Positions 32,614 to 44,877 are shown, numbered from the stretch's first letter. The stretch is DNA of 64,000 nucleotides from Zychaea mexicana (GCF_025766255.1 NW_026516679.1:1-64000); one strand, 5' to 3'. The notes: a model not told the origin generated them from the sequence alone. Translations and numbers: made by a program.

Positions 32614-32686
32614 TGCTCGAGATGTGGATTGAACACATGACCTTTAGATCTTCAGTCTAACGCTCTCCCAACTGAGCTACTCAAGC
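32614..32686 (-). tRNA. tRNA-Phe (GAA)
   Basis: 73 nt cloverleaf on the minus strand: acceptor GCTTGAG / CTCGAGC, D-arm GCTC/GAGC, anticodon loop ACTGAAGAT (GAA), T-arm with loop TTCAATC, discriminator A, no CCA, no intron. LTR-B ends 39 bp beyond its 3' end. Confidence 0.93.
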
Positions 32687-32744
32687 TTTGGTCGAGTGAC
32701 ACGATGTGTGTGGTGCCTTGAGGCCTCATTTATTTTGGACAAGC

Positions 32745-32865
32745 CACGGTGGGAGAAGTGGTGTATAAGATGGTATAAGTATATCTTATACCATTGGTAT
32801 AAGAGTAGTATAAGACTAGTATAAGAGCGATATTGGTATAAGACTGGTATAAGAATAGTATAAGA
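32745..32865 (+). repeat. CACTA-L left terminus and subterminal array
   Basis: Terminal CACGGTGGGA, then about nine RGTATAAGA units, mostly in one orientation with one inverted TCTTATACC. Likely binding sites for an element-encoded DNA-binding protein. Confidence 0.8.
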
Positions 32866-32889
32866 TTTGAGGCTAGGTTGGTCCCCCGA

Positions 32890-33045
32890 TTTTTATCTCC
32901 TAAAATAAAATAAAAATTTTACAGCCTCTTCTCCTTCTTGTGAGGAGTGGCCCCCCTTCTTACTTTCAGTAGGATTATTCTCTTCAGGATGCACGGGGTT
33001 CAACTTAGCCTTCGCTTCCTGCTTCTCTGCTACATACTTCTTCCA
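32890..33045 (-). other. Possible C-terminal exon near the CACTA-L left end
   Basis: On minus the sequence translates without stops as KKYVAEKQEAKAKLNPVHPE, then ENNPTESKKGGHSSQEGEEA, and ends at a TAA after VKFLFYFRR. Codon pattern and charge look coding, but upstream exons cannot be traced because the hAT element at 33166 follows. Could be the last exon of a third CACTA-L gene. Confidence 0.3.
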
Positions 33046-33874
33046 AATTCATTATACAGTACCGACTGAGCGTAACAATGATGCTTTCATCAATAATTAT
33101 GCTCCATCTGTTAAATATAACGACACATCATTCACTCAACACAACGATGATGCTCTGCTGAAAACTAGGGATCCACACGTTTCGGTTCGGTTTGGTTCGG
33201 TTCTTAAAGGGAACCGAACCGAACCGTCCAAAGCAAGAACCTAACTGACTAGAACCAATGAGAACCGTAGAACCGAAGAATCGAACCCGTTATGTATATA
33301 AAAAAGGCAAAATCCAGTATCTTTGAATGAAAGCTGATGTATGTGTGTTCAAATATTGCAGTATACTTGATTACTGCAGTAAAAAAGAATAGCTTATTAT
33401 TATACATTGAACAGCGATTTCAAAATGAATAAGAGAAACAGAATGTAAACATTTAATATACAATATGGGTCATTGCATTAAAGCACAGTTTTCACAAAAA
33501 AAAGTAGAGCTTATAGTACTAGAGTAAGGTAGTATTACTAGTACAATACGTTATGGTAACATTGGAGGAATCAAACTACAACCAGTAGTACACACAGCTA
33601 CTGTGTCTCTACGCATATATAGTGTCGCATAAAAGGCAAAGTGTCAATGGGTAAGATAATTCTGTTATGGGCCCAGGATGTGCAATCTCAGACAGAATGC
33701 ACAAACTTGATTTGAGAATGGAAAGAGCCATGAAGCGTGAGAAGCAGATAATACGGGTGCGGCTGTGTTGGCTAGTCAGAAATAACTTTGAATAAAAAGT
33801 CCACTGTAAAAGCTGCATGACGCGATTTTCTCTTTACTGTTTCTTTCACAACAAAATCAGTTTAGACAATTGCT

Positions 33875-35997
33875 ATGGCAACTTCGCTTTCGGCCTCCTC
33901 GTCCCACACAGAGCCATCAAAACGGCTACTCGTTGAATTGATATACTGCTGTCATGTTTGCTCTATAAGAGTAAAAGATGCACCAAACTTACGTCGCCAT
34001 TTACTTCAAGTGCACCAACTGCATTTACCAGCAATACCTCGCAGAGAAAGACGTTTCGATACAAGAGAATACACTTTCGTCAAATTCACAGGGCTTTCAA
34101 CACATGAAAACATGAAGCAGCGCTTTGCATGTCTGTCCTGTCTCGACCATTTTGGTGAAAATGGTAACTATCTTCAACATATAGACACAAACCACTTGCC
34201 TCTGGAATCATCGGCAGCATAGGCAAATGATGGATCAAATTCAGTAGCGGATTCATCAGTAGCAAACAACACCAACTCTTCTAGAAAACAACTGTTTTCA
34301 TCGACTGTGAGTTTGTTGACAAACAAACGAATTAGTACGTTTTCATCAAAGAATTATCTTAATGTACCCAACACTCCCAAGATTCCCGAACACATGGTCA
34401 ACGAACTTAAACCAGTTGTAGACATTCAACGTGAAAGTTTACCGGAATCTCTATTGGAGAATCTCAAAAAGTTTCAATATGTGCATCGGTTTCTCTTGAG
34501 CGCATTGGATCAAGAGTCGCAAGCTTTACCAAAATGGCTATGGCAACAAACGCCCCCTGCAGAATTGAGCAATCAAGAACATAAGCTGTGGAAAATGATT
34601 TGTTTTTCGTTGACCAGCTTTGTGCACAACTGTACTAAGACAACATTGGGAACAACTTCAGCTGCAATGACGCATATAGGAAAAGATTACGAAAGAACAT
34701 AGTGGGTGTGTCAAATTGTTCTGGTATTTCAGACATTTGCCGATCAGACTGGCTTGCTTATGTTTGACTGGTGCGAGTGTGAAGTGAGGCACCACGCACT
34801 GGTAGACGTAGATCCGGAATATTGTCAAATAGGAACACCATGGTTTGCCAATGGTCTTAGATATGATTGGACCAGCATGAAGTATAAACAATATCTATAA
34901 TATTGTTATAAATAATAATATTATGATATTTTATTATACTGTCAAGCTAAGGGGATTAATCCTTAACTGTAAAACCTTAGAAGGTTTTATCATTTAAGGA
35001 TATATCATTGTTTAAAGATATATATGAAAAAATAAAAAATTAGATTATAATTTTTTTATTTTTGAAACTTTTAACTTTTTTTTTTTACTTTTTTTTTAAT
35101 TCTTTAAAAGGTTTAGGTTTTGCATAACCTTTTTAAACCTTTAAAAGAGTTATTTCTTTTTATAATTAAAGTAAAACAGGCTAGGAGGTACGACGACGCC
35201 CAGTTCATTTAAAAATCAATAAAGTTAGATTTTTATTTGAACGCTTGACAGTATAATGAATAATAAATAAATTAGTAGTTTACCACATAATTTATTATTA
35301 TGAATTAATACTCTAAGCTGCGTCCAGGTGTTCCTTGCTTAGAGGAGGGAAATGCTCACTACTGTTCCACCACCATAAGTGTTGAATTAAACATAATTGT
35401 TGAGATTAACCCTAATGGTTGAGAAACTTACTAAAAAAATTAATTTTATTATTTATTATAATCTCCTTAAAAGTGTATTCCCTATAGTTTTTTACCTATT
35501 TATTATTTCACTAAAAGCATAACACTAACGGTTACCCTCCCATGGAGCGATTAGTTATGGAAGGCTCCGTGGGACAACACAAGGAAAAATTACTGAAGAC
35601 GATTGATGATAGCGTCAAACAGGTTCATAACATGCTCACCATGGTCAAGGGGATTGCTAATACCCATTTGAACTCAAGTTTGCAAACGTTTTCACAAACG
35701 AGGGTATACAGTATTCAAACGATCAGAGCGACAATTGCTTTATTTGAGATGCAGATGAATGACTAAGGAAAATTCGTCCACAGGCAAGCTTTGACAGCAA
35801 CAATCCCAACTCATCACGAAGAACGAAACAAATGGCTTGGCGTCTTCAATATGGTTGCGTATTTGTTGATTGCTCTGGAAACACAGGTTGACAATTTGGC
35901 CATATTGGATGACGAACAGGAAGGAAAAATCAACATGGAAACAGAAGAAACAGTTCGGGTTAAGCTCTGCCCTGTTAACCCTGTTATGCAATAATGA
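33875..35997 (+). pseudogene. C2H2 zinc-finger gene inside the hAT element (captured gene?)
   Basis: One frame runs through the whole region once the R4 insert is removed. N-terminal finger C-C-H-V-C-...-R-R-H-L-L-Q-V-H (residues ~29-50) and a second, CLSCLDHFGENGNYLQHIDT-N-H. A Ser/Asn-rich linker leads to a large domain (ESLLENLKKFQYVHRFLLSA, WLWQQTPPAELSNQEHKLWK, FADQTGLLMFDWCECEVRHH, SMERLVMEGSV across the insert, MVAYLLIALETQVDNLAIL). I do not recognise this domain; it is not a hAT dimerisation domain. In-frame stops are TAG 34220, TAG 34700 and TAA 35763. Perhaps a host gene captured and then decayed. Confidence 0.55.
34880..35540 (+). mobile_element. R4 element in the hAT gene (CATG duplication, 661 bp)
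   Basis: Starts AAGTATAAACAATATC and ends GGTTACCCTCC, flanked by CATG (34876-34879, 35541-35544). Excision with one CATG rejoins D-W-T-S-M to E-R-L-V-M-E-G in frame. Longer than other copies because it contains an inverted second R4 piece (about 35165-35262, reverse complement of ~2420-2510). Confidence 0.9.
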
Positions 35998-36464
35998 TAC
36001 TTGATAAGAGGAATAAAAAAGATATATTGGTTTGCCTGAAGATATCATAAGAGTAAGCCATGCTGAATCTAGTAAAGTAGTATGTCATGGAGAAAATGCA
36101 TTGTGGGTAGCAAAATAGAGGATTAAGTAATGATGCATTTTATGGGCAGAGAAAGCAAGCTGCCATCAAAAGAAGTGTTTTTTTGTTCTTCTCTTCTTTA
36201 CTATTTTTCCCTCCCTTCTGCTTTTGCAGGTTTTGTTAAGTTTTTGAATAAAGTATGGCTTGCAAATACACTACTTCTTAGTCTTTAATAAGGAGTAGCA
36301 TTGTTTGTAACTTCCATTATAGCCTACTTTATACTAACTACCAAAATCGCCAAGTGCAATCTTCTGCCTCTCGGTTCTTCGGTTCTACGCATACAAAACC
36401 AGTTCGGTTTCGGTTTCGGTCTGGTTCCGGTTCTACGGTTCTGATATGGATCCCTACTGAAGAC

Positions 36465-37757
36465 TGCGCCCTTTGAAAAAAAATCGCAGCATTAATAATT
36501 TTTAATGGTCATGAGCAACACAAAAAAGGTAGAGGAGAGCACCGCGCGAAAAACCAAATGTCAAGTGGTTGGAAAACAGCTTCACATGTGGTAGCAAGCT
36601 ATTGGGGTATTAAGTAAAAAACTAACGAGGTTGCATAGACTAAATTCAGTAGATATGCACTATTTGCCTGATCTGCATTCAAGGCTATACCATACTGGTA
36701 AATGAAAAGCGCGCTAATGCATGAGTGTGTTAAGAGCAATGCTATGGTTTTTGGTTACTTTGCTTTTAGGAAATAGATGATGGGGGGGTCACATCCGCAC
36801 CTTTTTTTCACAATTTCATCTTACCCTATATAAACATCCCCTATAAACAGGGCTTACAGCAGCAACTCTGTCCCCGATTCTATGCAGAATGACACATCTT
36901 ACCGCTCTTCAGGTTGAAGAAAAGCTTGTATAATATTGTATGCCGTATATATATCTGCATTATATATATTTTTTAAAATGACGTTTATCTACGAGCACAA
37001 CGCAATAATGCGGTGGATGTATAAACATAATATATAACACAGTATATAAGGATTTCTTGTCCAGTAGTAACAGGAGCAAAGAAATGAAAACTGACCACTT
37101 CAGAAGCCATTAAGGGACAACTGCGGGGGTGACTTTTAAAGAAGAAAAAAAATAAAAAAAGGAATCATCTTAATTTGTTGTTCTTCGTCCAAATTGCATT
37201 CCCATCTTGGATTATAATCCAGAAAGAGTCGAATGCTTTTGTGTGGAATGTACCAGAATCAGCATTCTCGGTTTTCGCGAGGTTATCGTATACAATGAGA
37301 GCAGCATACCCAGCGTGCTGTAAATTTGGCTAGAGAAAGAATATCGCACAATGGTATATTAATTTTTAAGTGTTGATATTATTGTAGTAACCAGTTGATT
37401 CGTGAATATAGTAAGCACTATCTATCATAGCCACTTTTGAAGGCGAACAGCCTTTCCTGTCTGAAGCATCAGATAATATGGATATTGATGAAATGGATGT
37501 TGGTTATGACATTCTGAATGAGCCTTCAACTTCCTGTTCTCTTAGTATGTCGAGATAATTGATTGATAATAGCAAGAGGATAAGGTATTTTTTTATTGGG
37601 CGTATAGCTATTCATGATATTGATGCTGTTGAGTCGTCTCCTTCTTCCTCTCCTAGTATGCTGAGATAATTAAAGGATAGTGTCAAGGAAGTGGATATAT
37701 GATTTATTGTTGAATGGTTGGATGGTATATAGTAGCTGCTACTAGTCGTCGTTTGTC
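36465..37757. other. CACTA-L interior with possible small exons
   Basis: Mostly AT-rich. Two stretches look coding: minus 37165-37320 (QHAGYAALIVYDNLAKTENA then DSGTFHTKAFDSFWIIIQDG, ending KLR and TGA), and plus about 37437-37558 (EGEQPFLSEASDNMDIDEMD, ending SMSR and TAA), acidic. Neither can be joined confidently to other exons. The plus piece ends in a motif echoed at 37622-37670 (ESSPSSSPSMLR). Confidence 0.3.
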
Positions 37758-38621
37758 TAGGGGTCGCAATCTGACCCGTGGGTCAAAACCAACCCATGGG
37801 TTAAGGACAGGTCAACGGGTCAGGTTGATGCTTTTCTGACCCACGGATCGACCTGTCCAGCCCTTGACCCGGCCCGTTGACCCGTTGTGACCCGTGTATA
37901 CATATAATATGTATGAGGTACTTGTATTTAAGTAGTCAATCTTTTTGTTGGGAAGCATCATTAGTTGTCAATATGTCTGCTATAGAACTATTAACTATAG
38001 CATCAAACATACTTAATTCTTTTTATTATGGGATTATACTCTATATTCAACAGTATAGGATAAGTAAGCTATAAGCAATATATATGATAGGAGTAAAGAA
38101 GTAGCAATAGTGCAATGAGAAAATACAATAGAGGGTGGCAGTAAGAGACGCGATTTGACAAAAGACAGAAAAGGAATTGAGAAAAGAAAATCGAAGGAAG
38201 AAGAGAGAAGTGAAAAGAAAAGGGAAAAGGATTAGGGGCATATAGGGAAGTCGATTTTCAACCACACTTTAAATATTATGCTTTCTTTAAATCATATGAG
38301 CCCAAGCGATTTCTTTTGTGATGGCACAAAACCCTTTACCTTTAAGAATAATCACTCAAAATGTAGATGTTGCTAGCACTACTAGGAATTTGCGTGCCAT
38401 CATCTTAGAGAGCTATATATATATAGAGTTTTGCACTTCCAGCGCTCAAGTTCAGGTTGATTGATACTTTCTTCATCACTACATTGAAATCAGTCTTGAC
38501 CCATCAACCTGAGTTTTGACCCGTTGGGTTGAACAGGTCGGGTCGGATCAGCGTTTTCTTGACTCACGGGTCAACGGGTCAGACCCTTGACCCGACCCGA
38601 CCCATCCAATTGCGACCCCTA
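37758..38621. mobile_element. hAT MITE copy 1 (TAGGGGTCGCAA ends)
   Basis: 864 bp with ends TAGGGGTCGCAATCTGACCC and reverse complement TAGGGGTCGCAATTGGATGG. Inside each end are stacked GACCCGT/GGGTCAA units. Same family and length class as 45462-46322. The 8-bp flanks (CGTTTGTC, CGGTGGTG) match at only 5 of 8 positions, so the duplication is eroded. Small ORFs inside are not convincing. Confidence 0.75.
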
Positions 38622-39537
38622 CGGTGGTGGGAGCGTTTTCTTTTCTATATATATTTTTAAATGATAATTCTCTCATAAAAAGCAGCTTTATAAGAATAGA
38701 GCATCACTGTTGTCATAACGAACGTTTAAAAAAAGTGCTCCTGGTAAGATTTTCAATTGTTTCGTTATAAGCATCTTGTTTTACGTTGTGTCTGCTTCCA
38801 CAGTTTTTATATTTTTTTTTCCAAGTGCACGACAGTAATCTCACCAGATTTTACTTTTAAAACTAATAGAATGCTCGACGAATCTAGTACAACAAGTTAA
38901 TTCAAATGAAAAAAAAATAAAATCAATTGATCAAATTAGGTAAACCAGACAGCAATTGAGTAGAAATGGAAGGACAGCAACTCTGCACACACGCGTTCTT
39001 TAACCTTGGCCAAATGAATTCGTTGCAGCATTGCCTCCAGTAATCAACCTGTATATTGCAGAAAACACTGATACTAATGAACGTTCTCTGATGAACTTTC
39101 TTAGTAACAACACCGCACAAATATATGAAGAAGAAAAAACGACGTAATCAGTTCAGTACGTATTTACTCTTGTATCTGAAAGTTTTGACCACTAGTATGT
39201 TGTTTCCCTTTTATCTACAGATCTAACCCTTATTCACATTTTTTCTTATATAGAAGAAGACTTGCTAATATGTATACTTCTTCAAGCCTGGTATTTATTT
39301 TCAAAAGAGATTTAAAAAATATGTAATAAGATGTGGATAGGACAGATGCTGATGATGTTATATTTCTATATATCGATTAGGTGTAAGCAATTTTTGTTTT
39401 GCAAGGCAAATATACAAGAGTGCAGCTACAATCGAATGGAAGTGGGCAGACTGTGACACTGGAATGGAGCCTGTGTATGGGGACGATGCAATCCTTGCCG
39501 TACGAAAGGATTTCTAGGTAGTAAACCAGCAGATTTC
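38622..39537. other. CACTA-L interior, no firm gene
   Basis: Trailer of the minus-strand Tnp2 gene and further AT-rich DNA. A minus ORF at 38923-39120 has a splice-like TATACAG before VDYWRQCCNEFIWPRLKNAC but no recognisable domain. Confidence 0.4.
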
Positions 39538-42282
39538 TCAACCAGAACGACTCAAAATCTGTCTCATTCTTCTTAAAAACTCGACAAAAGCGAAGACGTG
39601 TTCCACATCTTGCTGGTCGATTAAAAGCTTATGCTTGAAAAAGTATAGGATGCAACCAGGCTGGGGCTCGCTGCCAGCAAAAACAACATGGATGTATGTG
39701 CTCACGCGCGTGTGACGAGTCATCTCCGAGATGAACTGCTGGCCTATGAGCTCGATCTTTGGGAGCTTGTAGATCACGTCGTACACAAGATTGTCTCCTT
39801 CTTGACCAAGCGGGAAATAATGGCCACCATAGATACTGTACTTTGATAATACTCGACCAATCAGCAGTAATGACGGAGGTCCATGTGTATATCCTTGCCT
39901 GTTTGTAAAGGGTAGCTTGATGGAGGCAGCAGCTCCGATCCATGCACCAACAGCCCTTGCCCACGACGATTATGCTCTAAATCAGAAGCGTCCAAGAACG
40001 ATTGCACATCAAACGTAGTCATTTGGGCCGAAACGTTCCTTTGCGGCGGTACAAGAAGACTGGTAATTGATGCAACCATGGGCTCATTGCAATATTGTCG
40101 CCGATAGTGATGCACAAGATCGTTGCTATACACATCCATCAAGAACTGCCTCATATACGTCACTTCAAAATGATCCTTGCGATTGGTATTCTGGTTCTTG
40201 ACGATACCATTATACCGTTCGAAACTGAAGAGCCAATATCCATAGCAAGGACCGAAATCGAGGACAGTATTGCGAATATGGCTATGGAGGTACATGTTCG
40301 GCGTGATAAACTCCAGACCGTACAGTTCGACGCACTTTTTGCAAAACTGCAGCAAGCGGATTTTAGCAATGTCGACATTGGGAATCTTGATTGAGGGTTG
40401 GCAAAGGATATGCGCAGCTTCGACAAACTTGAGCCAATTATCATAATGTTCCCCAAGTAGCTTGGACTTGAGCAGAACGGGGGAAAGCGCAACTGTCCAT
40501 GTTCGCCATTCATCCAATGTCATACCAGCGAATTGGGTAGAAATACAGCCAGATCCAACAGTATATCCCAGTGGCAGTACGACCTTTTTCAGTTCCGTCT
40601 CCATATCCACCAAATGCTCTTTTGTCAAAAGTCCTTGCTCAACCCAAGCTTTTGCCATTCGTGAAGCCGTACCAGAAAACAGATTGTGCATGGGGTCAAT
40701 GATAGTGGAGGTAACTAGATCGAAATATGGGAGGTGGTGCAACTCGGACCATCTTGTTCTATTGTTGTTTTCCAGCTCTTGTCTTCCCTTTTGCGTCGTT
40801 GCTGCTTTCCAGCGTCCGGTATCTATCCGGTTCTACTGTTGGTTTCTTGGTTCCCATAGTAGCTGAAAGTTGGAGTAGTCGTGCAGTCGCTGATTTGCTA
40901 TTTAGGATGGCCACTTGATGTTGCACTTGTGACAACCGTAGAACGAACCTGGACCGGTAAACCCAGAAACCTTCCTCGCCGCCAGTATATCACATGCAAC
41001 CATGAATAGAGCTGCCTGCACGCGAACTTCTAGCTCCATGTCGAGAGGATCATATCGCATCATTGGTATGCCTTGGTATAAGGTCAGGAGCTCATCAACT
41101 ATCCGGCGCAGGTAATTGTTTATCTGCTCTTTTGTTGCCTCGTGAGGACCTAGCATGAATCCAACTATAACGACGTTTTCTTTTTGGATCACTCGTCTCT
41201 CGGCAAGTTGTTGACAGTCAAATATATGGCACCACACGAGTAAGATACATCATTGTCGAAAGCTTGGAACCAGTCAACATTGAGGGTGAGCATCAATGAA
41301 TATGGGCTGGCGACGAACGGTATAAAGTCGGATTCAATAGATTCAGGATTGGGTACAGTGAACCATTGTCTGCCATCATAGACGTCATCCAAGCTACTAG
41401 GTCGCGACAGGCGATATCTCTAGTGCTCTACCTTGTTGGCAAATCCGGTCCTCCGCATCAAGCGCGCCAGACTTGCAGTAATCGGGTTGTATGCGTACAC
41501 TTTTCGTGCGACGTATTATTGGTTGAAGTAAACAAATAACTTCTCTTTGCATGGGTCTTGACGTGATGGCATCGCATGATGTGGGGACTTTTGGAAAGTG
41601 CAATGCGGTACTAGTTCATTGTATAGGCTATGACAGGAAGGACAGACGACAAAACCAGTACTGCTGTCCAAGAGGGGCTCGATTCTGGAATCACGACGCA
41701 AAGTTGCCATCGACTTGGGAAAATGGATGTTGGGCAAGATGATAGCAATGAACGCAAGCAAGATTTCACCAGCAGCTCTGGACAGGTAATGCTGTTGGAA
41801 CAAGGCAATGAAGAGGTAGATTATATTCAGAACAGGATTCTGTGGTGTGAAGGCATTTGGCGCGATTTTGGTGTTTGGTGGTGGATCTATTAATGTTACA
41901 CACAATATCATGAGATACTGATACCCAATTGATACTGACTTCCCCCCTTTTTTAGTTTTGTCTCTTTAGATCATACCTTATTGTTCAGCCAGTATATTAA
42001 AGTCTAATGGTACAGTAGGTAAATTTGAGAGATCAGGACTTATTGCATCCATGTCCTCCATTGGATCGTCGTCAACCTGAATTATTGAAACAGAATATAA
42101 AAATGACATTTACCAATTTCGCTCGGATTCGCCAGGTAAGGAATACTCGACGCATGTGGATAAACTCCTTGCCCTCGAGCGCTGCTATACTTGCTAAACC
42201 CATTGCGTGTTTTGTGATCGTTTTTTTGTTCGCACCGGTATTTCAGTTCCTTGGCCCGTTGTTGGATTGTAACAGACATCAC
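39538..42282 (-). pseudogene. Tnp2 transposase of CACTA-L
   Basis: Reads MSVTIQQRAKELKYRCEQKN (exon 1, ~42100-42282), VDDDPMEDMDAISPDLSNLP (exon 2, ~41980-42075) and DPPPNTKIAPNAFTPQNPVL with YLFIALFQQHYLSRAAGEIL. It continues with the cysteine motif VVCPSCHSLYNE, LTLNVDWFQAFDNDVSYSCG, DILAARKVSGFTGPGSFYGC, FDLVTSTIIDPMHNLFSGTA, GMTLDEWRTWTVALSP and YGYWLFSFERYNGIVKNQNT, to the C-terminus at 39538. Same family as 15540-18495 (Transposase_21/Tnp2) and longer at the N-terminus. Stops near 41519, 41420 and 40900 and frame breaks near 41190, 40800 and 39860 mark it as broken. It would cut and paste the CACTA element. Confidence 0.85.
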
Positions 42283-43438
42283 ATACGCACAAGGCTTTGT
42301 TGTATAAAGATATCATTATGGATGGAATAATAATGGTAAGGGTGGACGACGTATATGGAATGAAGAATTGTGGCTACTCTTATATATGGTTTTTTGGACC
42401 ATGATCAGGATTCATGAAGCATATGGCCATCGATGCAAGTATGCAATTGTGCATAAAGTACCTTGTCTTTCTCTTCGTGTCCGTTTATGTGCTTTTGGCC
42501 GCAAGCATACCATCGGATTATAGTAATGTCAATACATGCGCTTTGGGCACATAACGACAACACTAACATACGAATATATGCTACTGACAAGTCTCGTTAT
42601 GCATAAATGCACGCGCCTGATATTTCCTTTTATGGCGGAATCTCTACGACGCATACATCCCCGCTGTAAAGGTAAGTATATTGACTTTGGATTGTATAAC
42701 GGTGGTAACTAGTATAGTGAACACTATAACAGTATCTGGCTTTTTATCTTTGCTTAATAAACCCATCGTCGTATCGTTTACAAGCCAGTAGCAGCTGTTT
42801 CTACCCTTCTTTCTCTCATATTTGAAAAAGCGCATTGATGCACGTAAGTATCCATATATGGAACACTATCCGGGTACTCTGTGGATCAATGCATATATCA
42901 GCACCATTACAAGTGATGCATCAGCCATCATCTGCTTCGACCGTATGATTGCTTCTTACATGATCTATCGCTTGCTTTATTAGGTTTAGAATACGCGTTA
43001 AGCGATCCAAGGGGTTTTGTTTTCGATTTTAGATTAAAGGCATCATTACATGTACACTCCCAGATATAGAATGCACACCGAATCGTCCCTAGATCAATGT
43101 GTATACTGCATCAACATTGTTTGGAAATTGATACACCAAGTATTACTCAAGTTGATCATACATACTACCTTTATCATGGTCGGAACTCAGCACAGTGAAA
43201 CTATCTTCATCAATGCGTATTATCATTTAGATTTATGTACTCATCATCAAACCATCGACATCATTATTGTATAAACAGAAGTGACTATGAACATACATTG
43301 TAATTACTTCACATAGAAGCTTTTGCCAATGTGGTTACATCATCGAGTCGTCTGTAGTAGTATAAAACATGCAACTTTCTCCTAGAAAATATGACCGTAT
43401 TCTGCATTCTTATTGATCAATTTTCTTTTCATTTTATC
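42283..43438. other. Divergent promoter region of Tnp2 and X1 in CACTA-L
   Basis: Separates the minus-strand Tnp2 from plus-strand X1. No ORF with recognisable content. Repeated ATGCATAAATGC/ATACATCC motifs and several TATATG stretches are visible. It probably holds promoters for both genes. Confidence 0.45.
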
Positions 43439-44345
43439 ATGCAAAACAGCAGCCAACTTGGCCAACAACAGAGCCAATCTATAGCCATGAAGCAGCGGCT
43501 CAATGATATGGAGCAAAAACTTGATAGGTTGATCCCTGAAGACATGTATGCCAGAAAGGATATGATGGTACGCTATTGATTTTTGCTAGAAGGTGTTGAT
43601 TTCTCGCTACAGATTATTCACACGGGAAAGGTGGTTTTGTTGTTTCTCTTTTCTTCCCTCTTGAAAGGCTGCACTCAGAGGGGCATACTGTGTCTTGAAC
43701 AGGCATGACAGCACAATAGACTGGACTTTTTCTAGAACGTTGACAGAAGAGCCGAACGCCAGCATAGCAAGCAAAGTAATCAGCTATGTCCTAAACGGTG
43801 CTGACGGTCGTAGAAACCAATGGCGTGAGCCTACATTGAGGAGAGCGCTTGCGAAATCCTTTGTAAACAAGAAGGACGAAGTAAACGCCCCTCAAGAGGT
43901 TAAAGCGGAACGTCTGGATGAGAGGCGAAAGAATATGGCAAGACCTCGAGTAAGTATAATCATATTGTAAACTCTCGCAATGTCCTAATGACATATTATA
44001 TAGCTGGCAAACAGGCGCAGAAGATGGTATCAGCAGCACAAAAACGATCCCGCTTTGACCATTTATCAAGAGCCAGAGAGTCTTTTTTGTGCCGCGTTTA
44101 TGTCTGACGATGAAGGGTCGGATACCATGTCGCGTCCCTAACTGGCGCAGTGAGCAGGTAAACATAAAGTGCATGAGCATATTTACAATATGTACTGAAA
44201 GCTGTTCCAGGCAAATGCGCTTCTCAAGGCTGTCGACAGCACACAGGGGGGCGTGGTGCGTTCCACAAAGCGCGTCATTCAAAACAATAGAAAATTGCCA
44301 TACCAATTGAAACAGAAACTCCCTTCTTGGGCTTATACTGAATAA
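43439..44345 (+). pseudogene. CACTA-L gene X1 (MSDDE family)
   Basis: Multi-exon. Exon 1 is MQNSSQLGQQQSQSIAMKQR then LNDMEQKLDRLIPEDMYARK (coiled coil), with donor GTACGC. Later exons read HDSTIDWTFSRTLTEEPNAS, WREPTLRRALAKSFVNKKDE, RRKNMARPR with donor GTAAGTATAA, LANRRRRWYQQHKNDPALT, AAFMSDDEGSDTMS, NWRSEQ with donor GTAAAC, and ANALLKAVDST ending LKQKLPSWAYTE and TAA. A one-base shift between MSDDEGSDTMS and NWRS breaks the frame. Paralogue of X2. Function unknown; a basic, coiled-coil protein beside Tnp2 recalls the TnpA role of binding subterminal repeats (inference). Confidence 0.5.
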
Positions 44346-44877
44346 ATTTATTGTTCTTTTCTGTGGCTCACACTGTTCTCAATTATTTCGCCATCTCGAC
44401 GATTCCAAATTCCATATTGACATATGCAAGTGTACAGCTCAATTCCTATTGGTAACTAGTCGCCGATACATTACTTTGGGCTGCTTTTTTTCAAAACAGT
44501 CGGCAATCGAGAAAGAACGTGGGCAGTGATGCATAATGCACTTTGCCAGATATGGTACCATGACCGAGTTCCTCTCAAATCAACGCGTCTGTAACCAGTA
44601 CCTACGTTTTCTCTTTTCCTTTCGAACAGAAGGCAGGGATGCCATTTATGCTGTGCATAAATATATTAGTGTGCTCTATCGTTAGCATCAGTGCAGTGAA
44701 CAACATAGGCTACTCAGCATGCGTACAGCAATGACGTTGGTGTACGTGGATGAGGGATGAACGGGTTGTTTTCTTTTGATGAATATATTTGTTTATGCAG
44801 CTGTTCATATATAAATATGAGATTTCCCCACCTACTCATGAAGCATAACCTTTCATTTTTCACGTCACTTATAAAAC
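44346..44877. other. Spacer between X1 and X2
   Basis: No gene seen. Contains TATATAAATATGAG near 44809-44822, a possible TATA box for X2, about 60 bp before its ATG. Confidence 0.4.

Larger units (their letters stand above)
33166..36456. mobile_element. hAT-type element carrying a C2H2 gene
   Basis: Ends TAGGGATCC and GGATCCCTA. 8-bp flanks CTGAAAAC (33158-33165) and CTGAAGAC (36457-36464), identical except for one transition. Both ends have subterminal GGTTCGGTT/GAACCG repeats in inverted orientation. It carries no hAT transposase; the only gene is the broken C2H2-type gene at 33875. An R4 element (34880-35540) is nested in it. Presumably mobilised in trans by a related hAT. Confidence 0.8.

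Noticed and set aside
32761..32865. Regular GGTATAAGA repeats looking like a repeat array (CRISPR-like or satellite)
   Set aside because: Units are about 10 bp, without constant spacers, and mirrored at 47612-47735 next to CAC termini; they are CACTA subterminal repeats. The window is eukaryotic.
34880..35540. R4 as a Helitron (CTAG end plus hairpin)
   Set aside because: Helitrons insert between A and T without duplication. Here 4-bp duplications and an empty site are seen, and the hairpin is at the 5' side.
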